Source: Sphingomonas adhaesiva (GTDB lineage: Bacteria > Pseudomonadota > Alphaproteobacteria > Sphingomonadales > Sphingomonadaceae). Taken from it: 64,000 nucleotides of DNA. Numbering within the stretch: the stretch's first letter is position 1; each line of letters opens with the position of its first letter. Shown here piece after piece: positions 54,333 to 63,142 of this stretch. The notes beneath the pieces are model-generated. The model saw only the letters and a list, made by a program, of their open reading frames with translations. It was not told the origin of the DNA and did not search any database. Location: assembly GCF_036946125.1 (NCBI RefSeq), contig NZ_JAQIJT010000001.1, positions 372,001-436,000 on the forward strand, given 5' to 3'. The translations under genes were made by a program, and so were the position numbers.

Positions 54333-55264
54333 CGCCGGACCGCGCCGCATTGGTGGCGGCGGCGCGCACCTCGATCGCGAAGGGATCGAAGAGCTTCGCT
54401 GCCGCATCGACGCTGTTCGCGCCCGACGTGCGCGAGCGCGCCTGGCTGCTGTATGCCTGGTGCCGGCGGTGCGACGATCTGGTCGACGGGCAGGATCACG
54501 GCCACGACCGCGTGATCGTCCACGACGCGCGCGAGCGGGTGGCACAGGTGCGCGCGATGAGCGAGGCGGCGCTGCGCGGCGAGCCGACCGGCGACCCGGC
54601 GTTCGATGCGCTGGGCGTAGTGGCGGCGGAGACGCGGCTGCCCGCGCGTTACGTCCACGACCTGCTCGACGGGTTCCAGCTGGACGCGGACGACTGGATG
54701 CCGCGCAGCGAGGACGATCTGTATCGTTATTGCTACCATGTCGCGGGGGCGGTCGGGTGCATGATGGCGATCGTGATGGGGGTGCCGCCGGAGGACGAGG
54801 CGGTGCTCGACCGCGCGTGCGACCTGGGGCTGGCGTTCCAGCTCGCCAATATCGCGCGCGACATCGAGGAGGACGACCGGGTCGCGCGCTGCTACCTGCC
54901 GATGGAATGGCTGGTGGAGATGGATATCCCGCCGGGCCAGCATATGAAGCCGCCGTTCCGCGACCGGCTGGTCGTGCTCGCGCGGCGGCTGGCGACGCGC
55001 GCCGCCGCGCACGAGGCGAGCGCGCGGGTGGGCGCGACGGCGCTGTCGTTCCGCTCCGCCTGGGCGGTGCTGGCGGCGGCGGGGATCTACGGCGATATCG
55101 CACGCACCGTCGCGGCACGGGGGCGACATGCGTGGGATCACCGCGTGACGACGGGCAAGGCGGCGAAGCTGGGGTGGATCGCGAAGGCCGCGGCGCAGGC
55201 GGCGCGGCGCGGCGCGATTCCCGAGGTGCCGCGGGGGCGGGAATTGTGGACGCGGCCACGGTAG
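54329..55264 (+). CDS. crtB: phytoene synthase CrtB
   Basis: Condenses two geranylgeranyl diphosphates. The 311-residue protein has the two Asp-rich clusters in YAWCRRCDDLVDGQD at about 44 and LANIARDIEEDDRVARCYLP at about 173, and YCYHVAGAVGCMMAIVMG. GTG start at 54329 inside the LOG stop. Confidence 0.94.
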   Translation: MTPDRAALVAAARTSIAKGSKSFAAASTLFAPDVRERAWLLYAWCRRCDDLVDGQDHGHDRVIVHDARERVAQVRAMSEAALRGEPTGDPAFDALGVVAAETRLPARYVHDLLDGFQLDADDWMPRSEDDLYRYCYHVAGAVGCMMAIVMGVPPEDEAVLDRACDLGLAFQLANIARDIEEDDRVARCYLPMEWLVEMDIPPGQHMKPPFRDRLVVLARRLATRAAAHEASARVGATALSFRSAWAVLAAAGIYGDIARTVAARGRHAWDHRVTTGKAAKLGWIAKAAAQAARRGAIPEVPRGRELWTRPR

Positions 55265-55277
55265 AGCACGCGTCGTT

Positions 55278-55353
55278 CCGTTCGTGCCGAGCGACGTCGA
55301 AGCACAGCCACGATCGTCGGTGCGTGGCCTTCGACTGCGCTCAGGCCGAACGG
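55278..55353. repeat. stem-loop after crtB
   Basis: CCGTTCGTGCCGAGCGACGT and on to CGAAG (55278-55302) is complementary, with a few mismatches, to CTTCGACTGCGCTCAGGCCG and on to AACGG (55329-55353). A 25-base imperfect stem that may stop transcription from both crtB and the convergent cardiolipin-synthase-like gene. Confidence 0.7.
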
Positions 55354-55371
55354 CGGTGCTGAGCAGCGTCG

Positions 55372-56574
55372 CTATTCCTCGTCGATCCCCCAGTTCAGCC
55401 CGCGCGAGATCGCGGGGTCGGCGACCGCGGTGACCAGATAGGCGACGAACTGCTTGGCGCGCTGCCACCAGCCGGTCGCGGCGACATAGGCGGGCAGCGT
55501 CACCTCCTGCGACCGCGCGACCTCGGCATCGACATAGCCGCGCACGTGGCGGGCGAAGGCGCGATTCTCGATCCGCAGCATCAGCTCCAGATTGATGAAC
55601 AGACTGCGCATGTCGAAGTTCGCGCTGCCGATCCACACCGTGTCGTCGATGACGTACAGCTTCGTATGCAGCTTCGTCGGCAGATATTCGAACACGCGCA
55701 CGCCCCGGCGCAGCAGCCCGGCGTAGGTGAATCGCGCCGCGGCGATCGTGACATTGTTGTCGGAGGTATGCGCGGTGACGATCCGGACCGCGGCGCGGCG
55801 GCGCCCGGCCTTCTCCAGCCGGCGCAGGAGCAGCGGGCTGGGGGTGAAATAGCCCGCGATCATGTCGATGCTGCGGGCATAGGTCATGTCGTGGCGGATC
55901 GCGCGCGCCCATGGCGACAGGCGCCGCGTCGGCCCCCCGATCGTCCAGCGCAGCCGCCCGCGCGTCTCGCTCCACTTCGCCAGCGAGCGATTGAGGCGGC
56001 GGATCCGGCCGCCGTCGCGGATGCCGGCGTGGAGCGCGTCGAAATAGCCCGCGATCCGCGCGGCGGCCGGCCCCTCGACCAGCAGGCCCAGGTCGCGCCA
56101 CGCCTGCTGCGCGGGGGTGCCGAAGTAATCGTCCTCGATATTGAAGCCGCCGATGATGATCCGCGCGTCCTGCTCGGCATCGGCCAGCGCCAGCTTCTGG
56201 TGATTGCGCAGCAGGTAGCGGCGCCCGAAGCGCGGCGAGAAGCGGCACAGCGCGACCCCGGCCTCCTCCAGCGGACGGAAGAAGTCGGTGTCGCCCGTCG
56301 CGCCGAAGCCGTCGACGATCAGCGCGACGCGCACGCCGCGCCCGGCGGCGGCGATGAGGGCCGCATTGACCCGCTGCCCGGTCGCGTCGTCGGCATAGAT
56401 GTAATAGAGGATGCGCAGGTAGACGCGCGCGCCGTCGATCAGCCCCAGCAGCGCGTCCAGCCGGCGCGGGCCGGTGTCGAGCAGCGTCAGCCGGTTGCCG
56501 TCGACCGTGAACGTGGGTTGCGGGGCGGCGTCGTCCATCGCGGTGGGAATGGGGGCTGGCGCTGGCGGGGGCAA
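55372..56574 (-). CDS. phospholipase D-type cardiolipin synthase-like protein
   Basis: A 400-residue protein with two PLD domains: HQKLALADAEQD with IIIGGFN at about 125-145 (HxKx4D), and LHTKLYVIDDTVWIGSANFD at about 300 (HxKx4D with GSxN). ClsB-like cytoplasmic or membrane-associated enzymes of this size make cardiolipin, though other PLD activities are possible. An ATG at 56538 is an alternative start. Confidence 0.85.
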   Translation of the reverse strand: MPPPAPAPIPTAMDDAAPQPTFTVDGNRLTLLDTGPRRLDALLGLIDGARVYLRILYYIYADDATGQRVNAALIAAAGRGVRVALIVDGFGATGDTDFFRPLEEAGVALCRFSPRFGRRYLLRNHQKLALADAEQDARIIIGGFNIEDDYFGTPAQQAWRDLGLLVEGPAAARIAGYFDALHAGIRDGGRIRRLNRSLAKWSETRGRLRWTIGGPTRRLSPWARAIRHDMTYARSIDMIAGYFTPSPLLLRRLEKAGRRRAAVRIVTAHTSDNNVTIAAARFTYAGLLRRGVRVFEYLPTKLHTKLYVIDDTVWIGSANFDMRSLFINLELMLRIENRAFARHVRGYVDAEVARSQEVTLPAYVAATGWWQRAKQFVAYLVTAVADPAISRGLNWGIDEE

Positions 56575-56655
56575 GAGGCGGGCTTTCCTTGACGGATCGC
56601 GGCCATACCGCTAGGGACCGGCGCTTCCCGTAGCTTAGCGACAGAAGGATACGCG

Positions 56656-57000
56656 ATGGCGCGCGTCACCGTCGAGGATTGCGTCGACAAGATTCCGAAC
56701 CGTTTCGATCTGGTCCTGCTCGCCGCGCAGCGCGCGCGTCAGGTGTCGGGCGGCGCGGAGCTGACCATCGATCGCGACCGCGACAAGAACCCGGTCGTGG
56801 CGCTCCGCGAAATCGCGGAGGAGACGGTCAAGCCCAAGGACCTGCACGAATCGGCGGTGCAGAGCCTGCAGCGCGTCCAGATCGACGACGAGGAGGAGGC
56901 CGACGAGATCGGCAGCCTGGCGGCATCGGCGGAGGCGCTGCGCCTGACCGCGGTCGCGCCGCCGCGCAACCAGAATCTGGGTGCCGATTACGACGGCTGA
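56656..57000 (+). CDS. rpoZ: RNA polymerase omega subunit
   Basis: Small subunit that helps assemble RNA polymerase. The 114-residue protein starts MARVTVEDCVDKIPNRFDLV, with AAQRARQVSGG and REIAEETV, the RpoZ core, plus an acidic C-terminal extension typical of alphaproteobacteria. AGAAGGA ribosome binding site upstream. Not followed by spoT in this window. Confidence 0.95.
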   Translation: MARVTVEDCVDKIPNRFDLVLLAAQRARQVSGGAELTIDRDRDKNPVVALREIAEETVKPKDLHESAVQSLQRVQIDDEEEADEIGSLAASAEALRLTAVAPPRNQNLGADYDG

Positions 57001-57023
57001 GGTCGTCGGTCCCGGTATCGGTG

Positions 57024-57059
57024 AAAAGGCCGGCGTTCCGTGGGGGACGCCGGCCTTTT
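57024..57059 (+). terminator. intrinsic terminator of rpoZ
   Basis: AAAAGGCCGGCGT, loop, ACGCCGGCCTTTT: a long GC stem followed by a T-run, 23 bases after the rpoZ stop. The clearest intrinsic terminator in the window. Confidence 0.9.
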
Positions 57060-57069
57060 CGTGTGTGAT

Positions 57070-57160
57070 CGTGCTCCTGCGCAGGCAGGAGCCCAGGGTT
57101 GTGGAGCGTGACGCAAGTGATCCTGCCGGGCTCTGGGTTCCTGCGTTCGCAGGAACACGG
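57070..57160. repeat. variant of the palindromic element
   Basis: Arms GTGCTCCTGCGCAGGCAGGA and on to GCCCAGGG (left) and CTCTGGGTTCCTGCGTTCGC and on to AGGAACAC (right) are inverted, as in the core of the 145-bp element, but the TTTGCAAA ends are absent. Confidence 0.7.
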
Positions 57161-57200
57161 GGAGGGGCGCGGGCGCTTGGGTGACGGATGCTCGGCGCGT

Positions 57201-57234
57201 GGAACCCTGGATGCCGGGACGAGCCCGGCATGAC
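57201..57234. repeat. 34-bp dispersed repeat, copy 2
   Basis: GGAACCCTGGATGCCGGGAC and on to CGGCATGAC, identical to copy 3 at 57494-57527 and inverse to copy 1 at 49994-50027. It includes a GCCGGG / CCCGGC hairpin. Confidence 0.8.
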
Positions 57235-57293
57235 GGGTGGGATGGGGTGATCGGGTCGCGCTATCCAGCACGACACCCCGGCTCACGGCGGGA

Positions 57294-57439
57294 CGTTTGC
57301 GAAACAGGTGCGACGGCATCTAGCCCACGCCGTGCTCCTGCGCAGGCAGGAGCCCAGGGCCCATCAGATCAACGCCTTTTGGGACCTGCAACCCTGGGCT
57401 CCTGCCGGCGCAGGAGCACGGTGTCGCCTTTTGCGAAGG
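57294..57439. repeat. 145-bp palindromic element, copy 2
   Basis: Same order as copy 1: an end of TTTGCGAAA type, GTGCGACGGCATC, GTGCTCCTGCGCAGGCAGGA, AGCCCAGGGCCCATCAG, AACGCCTTTTGGGACC, CCTGGGCTCCTGCC, GGAGCACGG and TTTTGCGAAGG. About nine bases in ten agree with copy 1 by eye. With the other repeats it fills the gap 57001-57556; no gene is seen in it. Confidence 0.8.
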
Positions 57440-57493
57440 TCCCGCCTTTGCCGGGGTCCGGGGTTCCGGCTCCCGCACGCCGGCGAGGCGCGC

Positions 57494-57527
57494 GGAACCC
57501 TGGATGCCGGGACGAGCCCGGCATGAC
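57494..57527. repeat. 34-bp dispersed repeat, copy 3
   Basis: Identical in sequence to copy 2 (57201-57234); lies just before the purH stop end. Confidence 0.8.
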
Positions 57528-57556
57528 GGGGGAGTGGGCCGGCGACCTCCTGCCGC

Positions 57557-59131
57557 TCAATGGCGGAAGTGGCGCATGCCCGTGAAGACCATCGCCAGCC
57601 CCGCCTCGTTGGCGGCGGCGATCACGTCGGCGTCGCGGATCGAGCCGCCGGGCTGGATCACCGCGGTGGCGCCCGCCTCGACCGCGGCGAGCAGGCCATC
57701 GGCGAAGGGGAAGAAGGCGTCCGACGCCACCGCGGAGCCGATCGTGCGCGGGGCCGACCAGCCCGCCTTGTCGGCGGCGTCCTTCGCCTTCCACGCGGCG
57801 ATGCGCGCGGATTCGAGCCGGTTCATCTGGCCCGCGCCGACGCCGGCGGTGCTGCCGTCCCTGGCATAGACGATCGCGTTCGACTTCACGTGCTTGGCCA
57901 CCGTCCAGGCGAAGAGGCAGTCGGCGAGCTCCTGCTCGGTCGGCTGGCGCTCGGTCACGACCTTCAGGTCGGCGGGCAGCACGCGCCCGCCGTCGCGCGA
58001 CTGCACCAGCCAGCCGCCCGCGATCGACTTCGCCACCAGCCCGGCGCGCGCCGGGTCGGGCAGCTCGCCGGTCAGCAGCAGGCGCAGATTCTTCTTCGCC
58101 GCGAACAGCGCGATCGCCTCCTCGTCGGCATCGGGCGCCACCACCACCTCGGTGAAGATGCCGGTGATGGCCTCCGCGGTGGCGCGGTCGAGCGGGCGGT
58201 TGACCGCGATGATGCCGCCGAACGCGCTGACCGTGTCGCACGCGAACGCCGCCTCATAGGCCTGCGCCAGCGTCGCGGCGGTCGCGACGCCGCACGGGTT
58301 GGCGTGCTTGACAATGACGCACGACGGCGCGGCGTCGCGGAACTCCGCGATCAGCTCCAGCGCGGCGTCGGCGTCGTTGTAATTGTTGTAGCTGAGCGCC
58401 TTGCCCTGCACCTGCCGCGCCTGTCCGATGCCGCGCGCGGCAAGGCCGGTGGCGGCGTAGAAGGAGGCGGTCTGGTGCGGATTCTCGCCGTAGCGCAGCT
58501 CCGGCCCGGCGCGCTTCAGCGTCAGCGGCAGCGTATCGGGGAAGGTCATCCCCTGATCCGCGAAGGCGAACCAGCTGGCGATCGCGGCGTCATATTCCGC
58601 GGTCAGCGCATAGGCCTTGGCGGCGAGGCGCTTGCGGTTGTGGAACGTGGTCTCCCCGCTCGCCACCAAAGGATAGTCGGCCGGGTCGGTGACGATCGCG
58701 ACGAAGGCGTGGTTCTTCGCCGCGGAGCGCACCATCGAGGGGCCGCCGATATCGATGTTCTCGACGATCTCGTCGCGGCCGGCGCCCTTCGCCACGGTCT
58801 GCTGGAAGGGATAGAGGTTGACGACGACCAGATCGATCGCGCCGATGCCGTGCTCGTCCATCGCGGCGACGTGCGCGGCATCGTCGCGCACCGCCAGCAG
58901 GCCGCCGTGGACCTTGGGGTGGAGCGTCTTGACGCGGCCGTCCATCATCTCGGGAAAGCCGGTCAGGTCGCTGATGTCCTTCACCGGCAGGCCGGCGTCG
59001 CGCAGTGCCTTTGCGGTGCCGCCGGTGGACACCAGCTCGACCCCCTTCGCGGCGAGCGCGGTGGCGAGATCGACGATGCCGGTCTTGTCGGAAACCGAGA
59101 GAAGGGCGCGGCGGATGGGGATGGTCGTCAT
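57557..59131 (-). CDS. purH: bifunctional AICAR transformylase/IMP cyclohydrolase
   Basis: Last two steps of purine synthesis. The 524-residue protein has the MGS-like IMP cyclohydrolase domain at the N-terminus (RALLSVSDKTGIVDLATAL, VSTGGTAKAL, MMDGRVKTLHPKVHGGLL) and the AICARFT domain with KALSYNNYNDADAAL, VKHANPCGVA and QPGGSIRDADVIAAANEAG. The ATG at 59131 gives the usual start; the upstream one at 59167 is possible. Transcribed after the heparinase-like gene across a repeat region. Confidence 0.96.
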   Translation of the reverse strand: MTTIPIRRALLSVSDKTGIVDLATALAAKGVELVSTGGTAKALRDAGLPVKDISDLTGFPEMMDGRVKTLHPKVHGGLLAVRDDAAHVAAMDEHGIGAIDLVVVNLYPFQQTVAKGAGRDEIVENIDIGGPSMVRSAAKNHAFVAIVTDPADYPLVASGETTFHNRKRLAAKAYALTAEYDAAIASWFAFADQGMTFPDTLPLTLKRAGPELRYGENPHQTASFYAATGLAARGIGQARQVQGKALSYNNYNDADAALELIAEFRDAAPSCVIVKHANPCGVATAATLAQAYEAAFACDTVSAFGGIIAVNRPLDRATAEAITGIFTEVVVAPDADEEAIALFAAKKNLRLLLTGELPDPARAGLVAKSIAGGWLVQSRDGGRVLPADLKVVTERQPTEQELADCLFAWTVAKHVKSNAIVYARDGSTAGVGAGQMNRLESARIAAWKAKDAADKAGWSAPRTIGSAVASDAFFPFADGLLAAVEAGATAVIQPGGSIRDADVIAAANEAGLAMVFTGMRHFRH

Positions 59132-59175
59132 GCGCGCGGCCCTAGAAGGTGCGGCGCGGTGGCTCAAGTCGTTAC

Positions 59176-59352
59176 GTCACCCCGGGCCCTTCTGCGGAGC
59201 TGAGTACAGGCCTGGCCCGGGGCCTTTGCAAAATGCCTTTGCAAAATGCCTTTGCAAAATGGATGCAACAGCGCCGCGTACCGGCCGTGCTCCTGCCTTC
59301 GCAGGAGCACGGTGGAGACTTTTGCAAAGGTCCCGCCTCGACCCGGGGTGAC
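59176..59352. repeat. palindromic element, copy 3 (shortened)
   Basis: Outer arms GTCACCCCGGG (59176-59186) and CCCGGGGTGAC (59342-59352) are perfect inverted repeats; inside, CCTTTGCAAAA (59249-59259) faces TTTTGCAAAGG (59320-59330) and the centre GTGCTCCTGCCTTCGCAGGA and on to GCAC is one hairpin. The CCCAGGG arms are missing. It fills nearly the whole purH-heparinase gap of 228 bases. Confidence 0.75.
59222..59260. repeat. 13-bp tandem repeat, three copies
   Basis: GCCTTTGCAAAAT three times without change. It is the left end of the palindromic element multiplied, so it probably arose by slippage or repeated insertion at the end. Confidence 0.9.
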
Positions 59353-59359
59353 GGAAGTA

Positions 59360-61111
59360 TCACCGCGCCTTCTTCATGATCCAGCCGATGCTGGCGCCGC
59401 CCGGCGGCGCGTGGCCGGGGACGACGATCTGGCGGATCGTGACCAGCCGGCCGAGCGGATCGCTCCACAGGCTTTCCTCGATCGCCAGCGTCTCGCCCTT
59501 GGTGCGGAAGTGCCAGAAGGCGCCGCCGGGGGTCCGCAGCATCGCCGCTTGTCCGTCCGCGGTCGCCACCGCCTCCACCCCGGGGCCGAGGTGGAAGCGC
59601 AGCGAGAAGGGCGTGCCGCTGCCGCTGCCGCGACGGTGCCAGCCGCTGCGCTCGACCGGCAGGAGCGAATCCTCCCCGCGCAGCTCGCGCCCGTCGCCGG
59701 TCAGCAGCAGCTGGCGGCGATGGTGGAAGCCGTGGTGGCGGGCATAGCCGTCGTGGCGCGCCTCGATCCGGCTGCCGGCCTCCGATTCCTGGCGCGACAG
59801 CTCGACCTCGCCGACGCCGCGCCCCAGCGTGCCGTCGGGGTTGATCGCGGTGGAATTGGTGTCGGCGACCACCAGCGTGGAATGCGCCGCGGTGGTGCGC
59901 AGCCCGGTCGCGAGCGAGGGCGACACCCGCACCCCGGCATGGCGCGCCCCGCCGCAATTGACCACCAGCCGCTCCGCACCGTCGGAGAACTCGAACGCCA
60001 GCGTCGAGGCGCAGCCGCCGTCGGCGACCTCCGCGGTGGGGGGCGGGGCGGCGTCCATGACGACGATCGCGGCGCCCGCGGCCAGCCGCTGATAGCCCCA
60101 TTCGCGCGACTGGCGCAGCGGGCGGCCATAGGCGCCGCTGGCGAGCAGCACGTCGTTGATATGCCCCGCGCCCAGCGGCAGCCCGCCCTGCCAGCTCGAC
60201 AGCCCGCCGTCGCCCATCACGGTGCCCAGCAGCGCGGGCGTCATCCGCGTCATTGCGCGCTGGATCGCGTCGGGCAGCGGCTGGCGGCGCGCGTCATAGG
60301 CGGCACGTAGCGTCCCGATGAGCGCCAGTGCGTCGAGCAGCGCGGCGGGGGATCGGGTGACGATGCCGCCGTCCTCCGACAGAGCGGTCGCCAGCGCGCG
60401 CTGGAACCCGGCCTCGCCGAAGGTGAGCCGCGTCTCGCCCGCCGGGATCAGCAGCCCGGCGACGATGACCCCGGCCCAGGCGGAGAGCCGCGGGGTGCCG
60501 GGCGTCGCCTTGTCGGCGGTGCGATCGAGGTGACGCGCGGCGCGCGCGATGCCGTTGAGCAGTCGCGAGCGGAAGATGAGGTCGGTCGAGGACAGCAGCA
60601 GCGCGGCGTGGAAGATCCAGTTCACCAGCCGTGCGGCGGTCACGTCGGGGCGCCAGGCCGGATCGGACACGCGATCGGCATGCGCGGCGAGCCAGCGCGC
60701 GGTCAGCCCCTCCGCCACCGGCACGGTGCGCGCCCGGTCGCCGACCGCATCCAGATCGCGCAGCCACGCGAAGCCGTGGACATAGTCGGTGAACGCCGAC
60801 GTGTCCGACAGCCGCGCCATGTCGAGCTTGTCGAGCGCCACGCGCTCGCCGCCGCCGACGATCCAGCCATCGAGCAGCGCCTGTCCCGCCCCGGCGTCGC
60901 CGGGCAGGGGATCGACCGGGGTCGCGATCAGCCGGATCGGGTGGCGCCCGTCGAGGCGGCGGTCGTGGAGCGGGGTGCGCCACGTCAGCCGCTCGAAATA
61001 TTGCGCGATCCGGTGGGTGAGCGACAGCGCGCCGTGCGGCGCGACCTTGATGAGGCGCTTGCCCTGATCGATACCGTCGGCGGCGGGGCTGTCGGGAGCG
61101 GGGTCGCTCAT
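59360..61111 (-). CDS. heparinase II/III-family protein
   Basis: A 583-residue protein of the heparinase II/III-like type: N-terminal alpha-toroid region (ARLVNWIFHAALLLSS), and a C-terminal beta-sandwich part with NCGGARHAGVRVSPSL, TTAAHSTLVVADTNST and HDGYARHHGFHHRRQLLL. Substrate unknown; no signal peptide, so it is probably cytoplasmic or uses another route. ATG at 61111 overlaps the rpe stop. Confidence 0.88.
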   Translation of the reverse strand: MSDPAPDSPAADGIDQGKRLIKVAPHGALSLTHRIAQYFERLTWRTPLHDRRLDGRHPIRLIATPVDPLPGDAGAGQALLDGWIVGGGERVALDKLDMARLSDTSAFTDYVHGFAWLRDLDAVGDRARTVPVAEGLTARWLAAHADRVSDPAWRPDVTAARLVNWIFHAALLLSSTDLIFRSRLLNGIARAARHLDRTADKATPGTPRLSAWAGVIVAGLLIPAGETRLTFGEAGFQRALATALSEDGGIVTRSPAALLDALALIGTLRAAYDARRQPLPDAIQRAMTRMTPALLGTVMGDGGLSSWQGGLPLGAGHINDVLLASGAYGRPLRQSREWGYQRLAAGAAIVVMDAAPPPTAEVADGGCASTLAFEFSDGAERLVVNCGGARHAGVRVSPSLATGLRTTAAHSTLVVADTNSTAINPDGTLGRGVGEVELSRQESEAGSRIEARHDGYARHHGFHHRRQLLLTGDGRELRGEDSLLPVERSGWHRRGSGSGTPFSLRFHLGPGVEAVATADGQAAMLRTPGGAFWHFRTKGETLAIEESLWSDPLGRLVTIRQIVVPGHAPPGGASIGWIMKKAR

Positions 61112-61770
61112 CCCCCGCGCAACGCCCGGATGTTCCCGGCGTATTCTTCCGCGCCGCCGCGGAAGGTGGCGGTGCCCGCGACCAGCGCGTCGGCGCCCGC
61201 CTCGATACACTGACGCGCGGTGGTGACGTCGACACCGCCGTCGACCTCCAGATCGATGTCGCGGCCGGACTGGTCGATCAGCTTGCGGATCGCGGCGATC
61301 TTCCTGAGCTGGCCGGGGATGAAATGCTGCCCGCCGAAGCCGGGATTGACGCTCATCACCAGCACCAGGTCGACCATGTCGATCAGATAGTCGAGCATCT
61401 TGGCGGGGGTGCCGGGGTTCAGCACCACGCCCGCGCGCTTGCCCAGCCCCTTGATATGCTGGAGCGTGCGGTGGATGTGCGGCCCCGCCTCCGGGTGGAC
61501 GGTGATCGTGTCCGCGCCCGCCTCCGCGAAGGCGTCGAGATAGGCGTCGACGGGGGAGATCATCAGATGGACGTCGAACGGCTTCGTCGTGTGCGGGCGC
61601 AGCGCCTTCACGACCGCGGGGCCGATCGTGATATTGGGGACGAAATGGCCGTCCATGACGTCGACATGGATCCAGTCCGCGCCGGCGGCGTCGATGGCGC
61701 GCACCTCCTCGCCCAGTCTGGCGAAATCGGCGGACAGGATGGACGGCGCGATGCGGACGGGCTTGGTCAT
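61108..61770 (-). CDS. rpe: ribulose-phosphate 3-epimerase
   Basis: Pentose-phosphate-pathway epimerase. The 220-residue TIM barrel has IAPSILSADFARLGEEV, IHVDVMDGHFVPNITIGP, FDVHLMI, VNPGFGGQHFIPG and LEVDGGVDVTTA. ATG at 61770 preferred; the open frame continues to 61803. Coupled to the heparinase-like gene by ATGA. Confidence 0.96.
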   Translation of the reverse strand: MTKPVRIAPSILSADFARLGEEVRAIDAAGADWIHVDVMDGHFVPNITIGPAVVKALRPHTTKPFDVHLMISPVDAYLDAFAEAGADTITVHPEAGPHIHRTLQHIKGLGKRAGVVLNPGTPAKMLDYLIDMVDLVLVMSVNPGFGGQHFIPGQLRKIAAIRKLIDQSGRDIDLEVDGGVDVTTARQCIEAGADALVAGTATFRGGAEEYAGNIRALRGG

Positions 61771-61851
61771 GATGCGCTGTCCCTTATCGCGTGATGTGCG
61801 CAAGGTGAACCGGCGTGTTGTGTCGTTTCCCGGCGTTCGCCGCGGAACGGA

Positions 61852-63141
61852 TCACCCCGTGCGGCGGACCCGCGCGATGAAGAAGCCGTCGCAGCCGCCG
61901 GCGTCCTCCAGCGTGCCGGGGAGGGTGCGGATGCAGCCGCGATCCGTGACGGGGATGCCGGGGGGCAGTTCGCCATCCTGCGGCGGCGCGAGCGCGAAGT
62001 CGCCGTGCCGGGCGAGGAAGCGGTCGAGCTGCTCCTCGCCCTCCGCCGGTTCCAGCGAACAGGTGGCGTAGACGAGCGTCCCCCCCGGCGCGACCGCATC
62101 GGCGGCGCGCGCGAGGATGCGCGCCTGAAGCTCCGCCATGTCGGCGACGATGCCGGGGTGCGCGCGGTACAGCACGTCGGGGTGACGGCGGAAGATGCCG
62201 GTCGCGCTGCACGGCGCATCGACCAGCACCGCGGGGGCGGGGGCATCGGGCCGCCAGTCGAGGACATCGGCGATGGCGATGGCGAACGGCAGCGCCATGC
62301 GGTCGCGGTTCTCGCGAAGTCGCGCGGCGCGACTTTCCGACGCATCGACCGCGGTCACGCGCCAGCCGGCGGCGGCCAGCTGGAGCGTCTTTCCCCCCGG
62401 GGCGGCGCACAGGTCGAGCGCGATGCCATCGCCGCGCCCCAGCAGGCGCGCGGGGAGCGAGGCGGCGATGTCCTGCACCCAGAAGGCGCCGTCGTCGTAG
62501 CCGGGAAGCGCGGCGATGTCGGTCCCGGCGGGGACGCGGCGGTGCGCCGGGGCGAGCGAGGGGGCGTCGATGCCGTCCCAGCCGGCGTCGCGCAGGCTGA
62601 GGTCGATCGGCGGCGGCGCGGCGATGGCGCGGGCGGCGGCGTCCACCATGCCGTCGCCCCAGGCGGCGCGCCAGCGCTGCGCGACATCGGCGGGGAGCGT
62701 CGGCACCTCGGGCAGCGATGCCTCCGCACGCATCAGCGTGCCGAAGACGCCGTGGACCAGCTTGCGCGGGCCACCGTCGACCAGCGGCAGGACGGTGCTG
62801 ATCGCGGCATGCGGCGGGGTGCCGAGCGACAGCGCCTGGACGAGCGCGATGCGCAGCGCGAAGCGCGCCTTGGCATCGTCGGGCAGCCGCTGGCGGGTGG
62901 CGCCGTCGATCAGCGCGTCGAGATCGGGGAGGCGGCGCAGCGTCTCCGCCGCGATGGCGTGCGCGAGGCCCCGGTCGGGGCCGCCGTGGAGCGCGCGGGT
63001 CGCCATGGGCAGCGCGGCCTCGAGCGCCTCGCCGCGGCGCAGGACGGCGTCGAGCAGGCGCAGCGCGGCGCGGCGGGCGGGGGTGCCGAGCGGATCGGGG
63101 CCGCCCTTCACGTGGCCGCGGGTTGGTTGCGGGCGGGCCAC
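61852..63141 (-). CDS. rsmB: RsmB-family 16S rRNA m5C methyltransferase
   Basis: SAM-dependent cytosine-C5 methyltransferase. The 429-residue protein has an N-terminal NusB-like helical domain (ARRAALRLLDAVLRRGEAL), motif I LDLCAAPGGKTLQLAAAGW at about 244, the catalytic cysteines in DAPCSATGIFRRHPD and YATCSLEPAEGEEQ. GTG start at 63141, one base after the htpX stop. An 81-base gap separates it from rpe. Confidence 0.9.
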   Translation of the reverse strand: MARPQPTRGHVKGGPDPLGTPARRAALRLLDAVLRRGEALEAALPMATRALHGGPDRGLAHAIAAETLRRLPDLDALIDGATRQRLPDDAKARFALRIALVQALSLGTPPHAAISTVLPLVDGGPRKLVHGVFGTLMRAEASLPEVPTLPADVAQRWRAAWGDGMVDAAARAIAAPPPIDLSLRDAGWDGIDAPSLAPAHRRVPAGTDIAALPGYDDGAFWVQDIAASLPARLLGRGDGIALDLCAAPGGKTLQLAAAGWRVTAVDASESRAARLRENRDRMALPFAIAIADVLDWRPDAPAPAVLVDAPCSATGIFRRHPDVLYRAHPGIVADMAELQARILARAADAVAPGGTLVYATCSLEPAEGEEQLDRFLARHGDFALAPPQDGELPPGIPVTDRGCIRTLPGTLEDAGGCDGFFIARVRRTG

Positions 63142-63142
63142 G

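Noticed and set aside
57560..59203. A 547-residue plus-strand frame opposite purH
   Set aside because: purH motifs are intact on the other strand.
59222..59260. Possible CRISPR array
   Set aside because: The three copies are tandem and 13 bases long with no spacers, and no cas gene is present.
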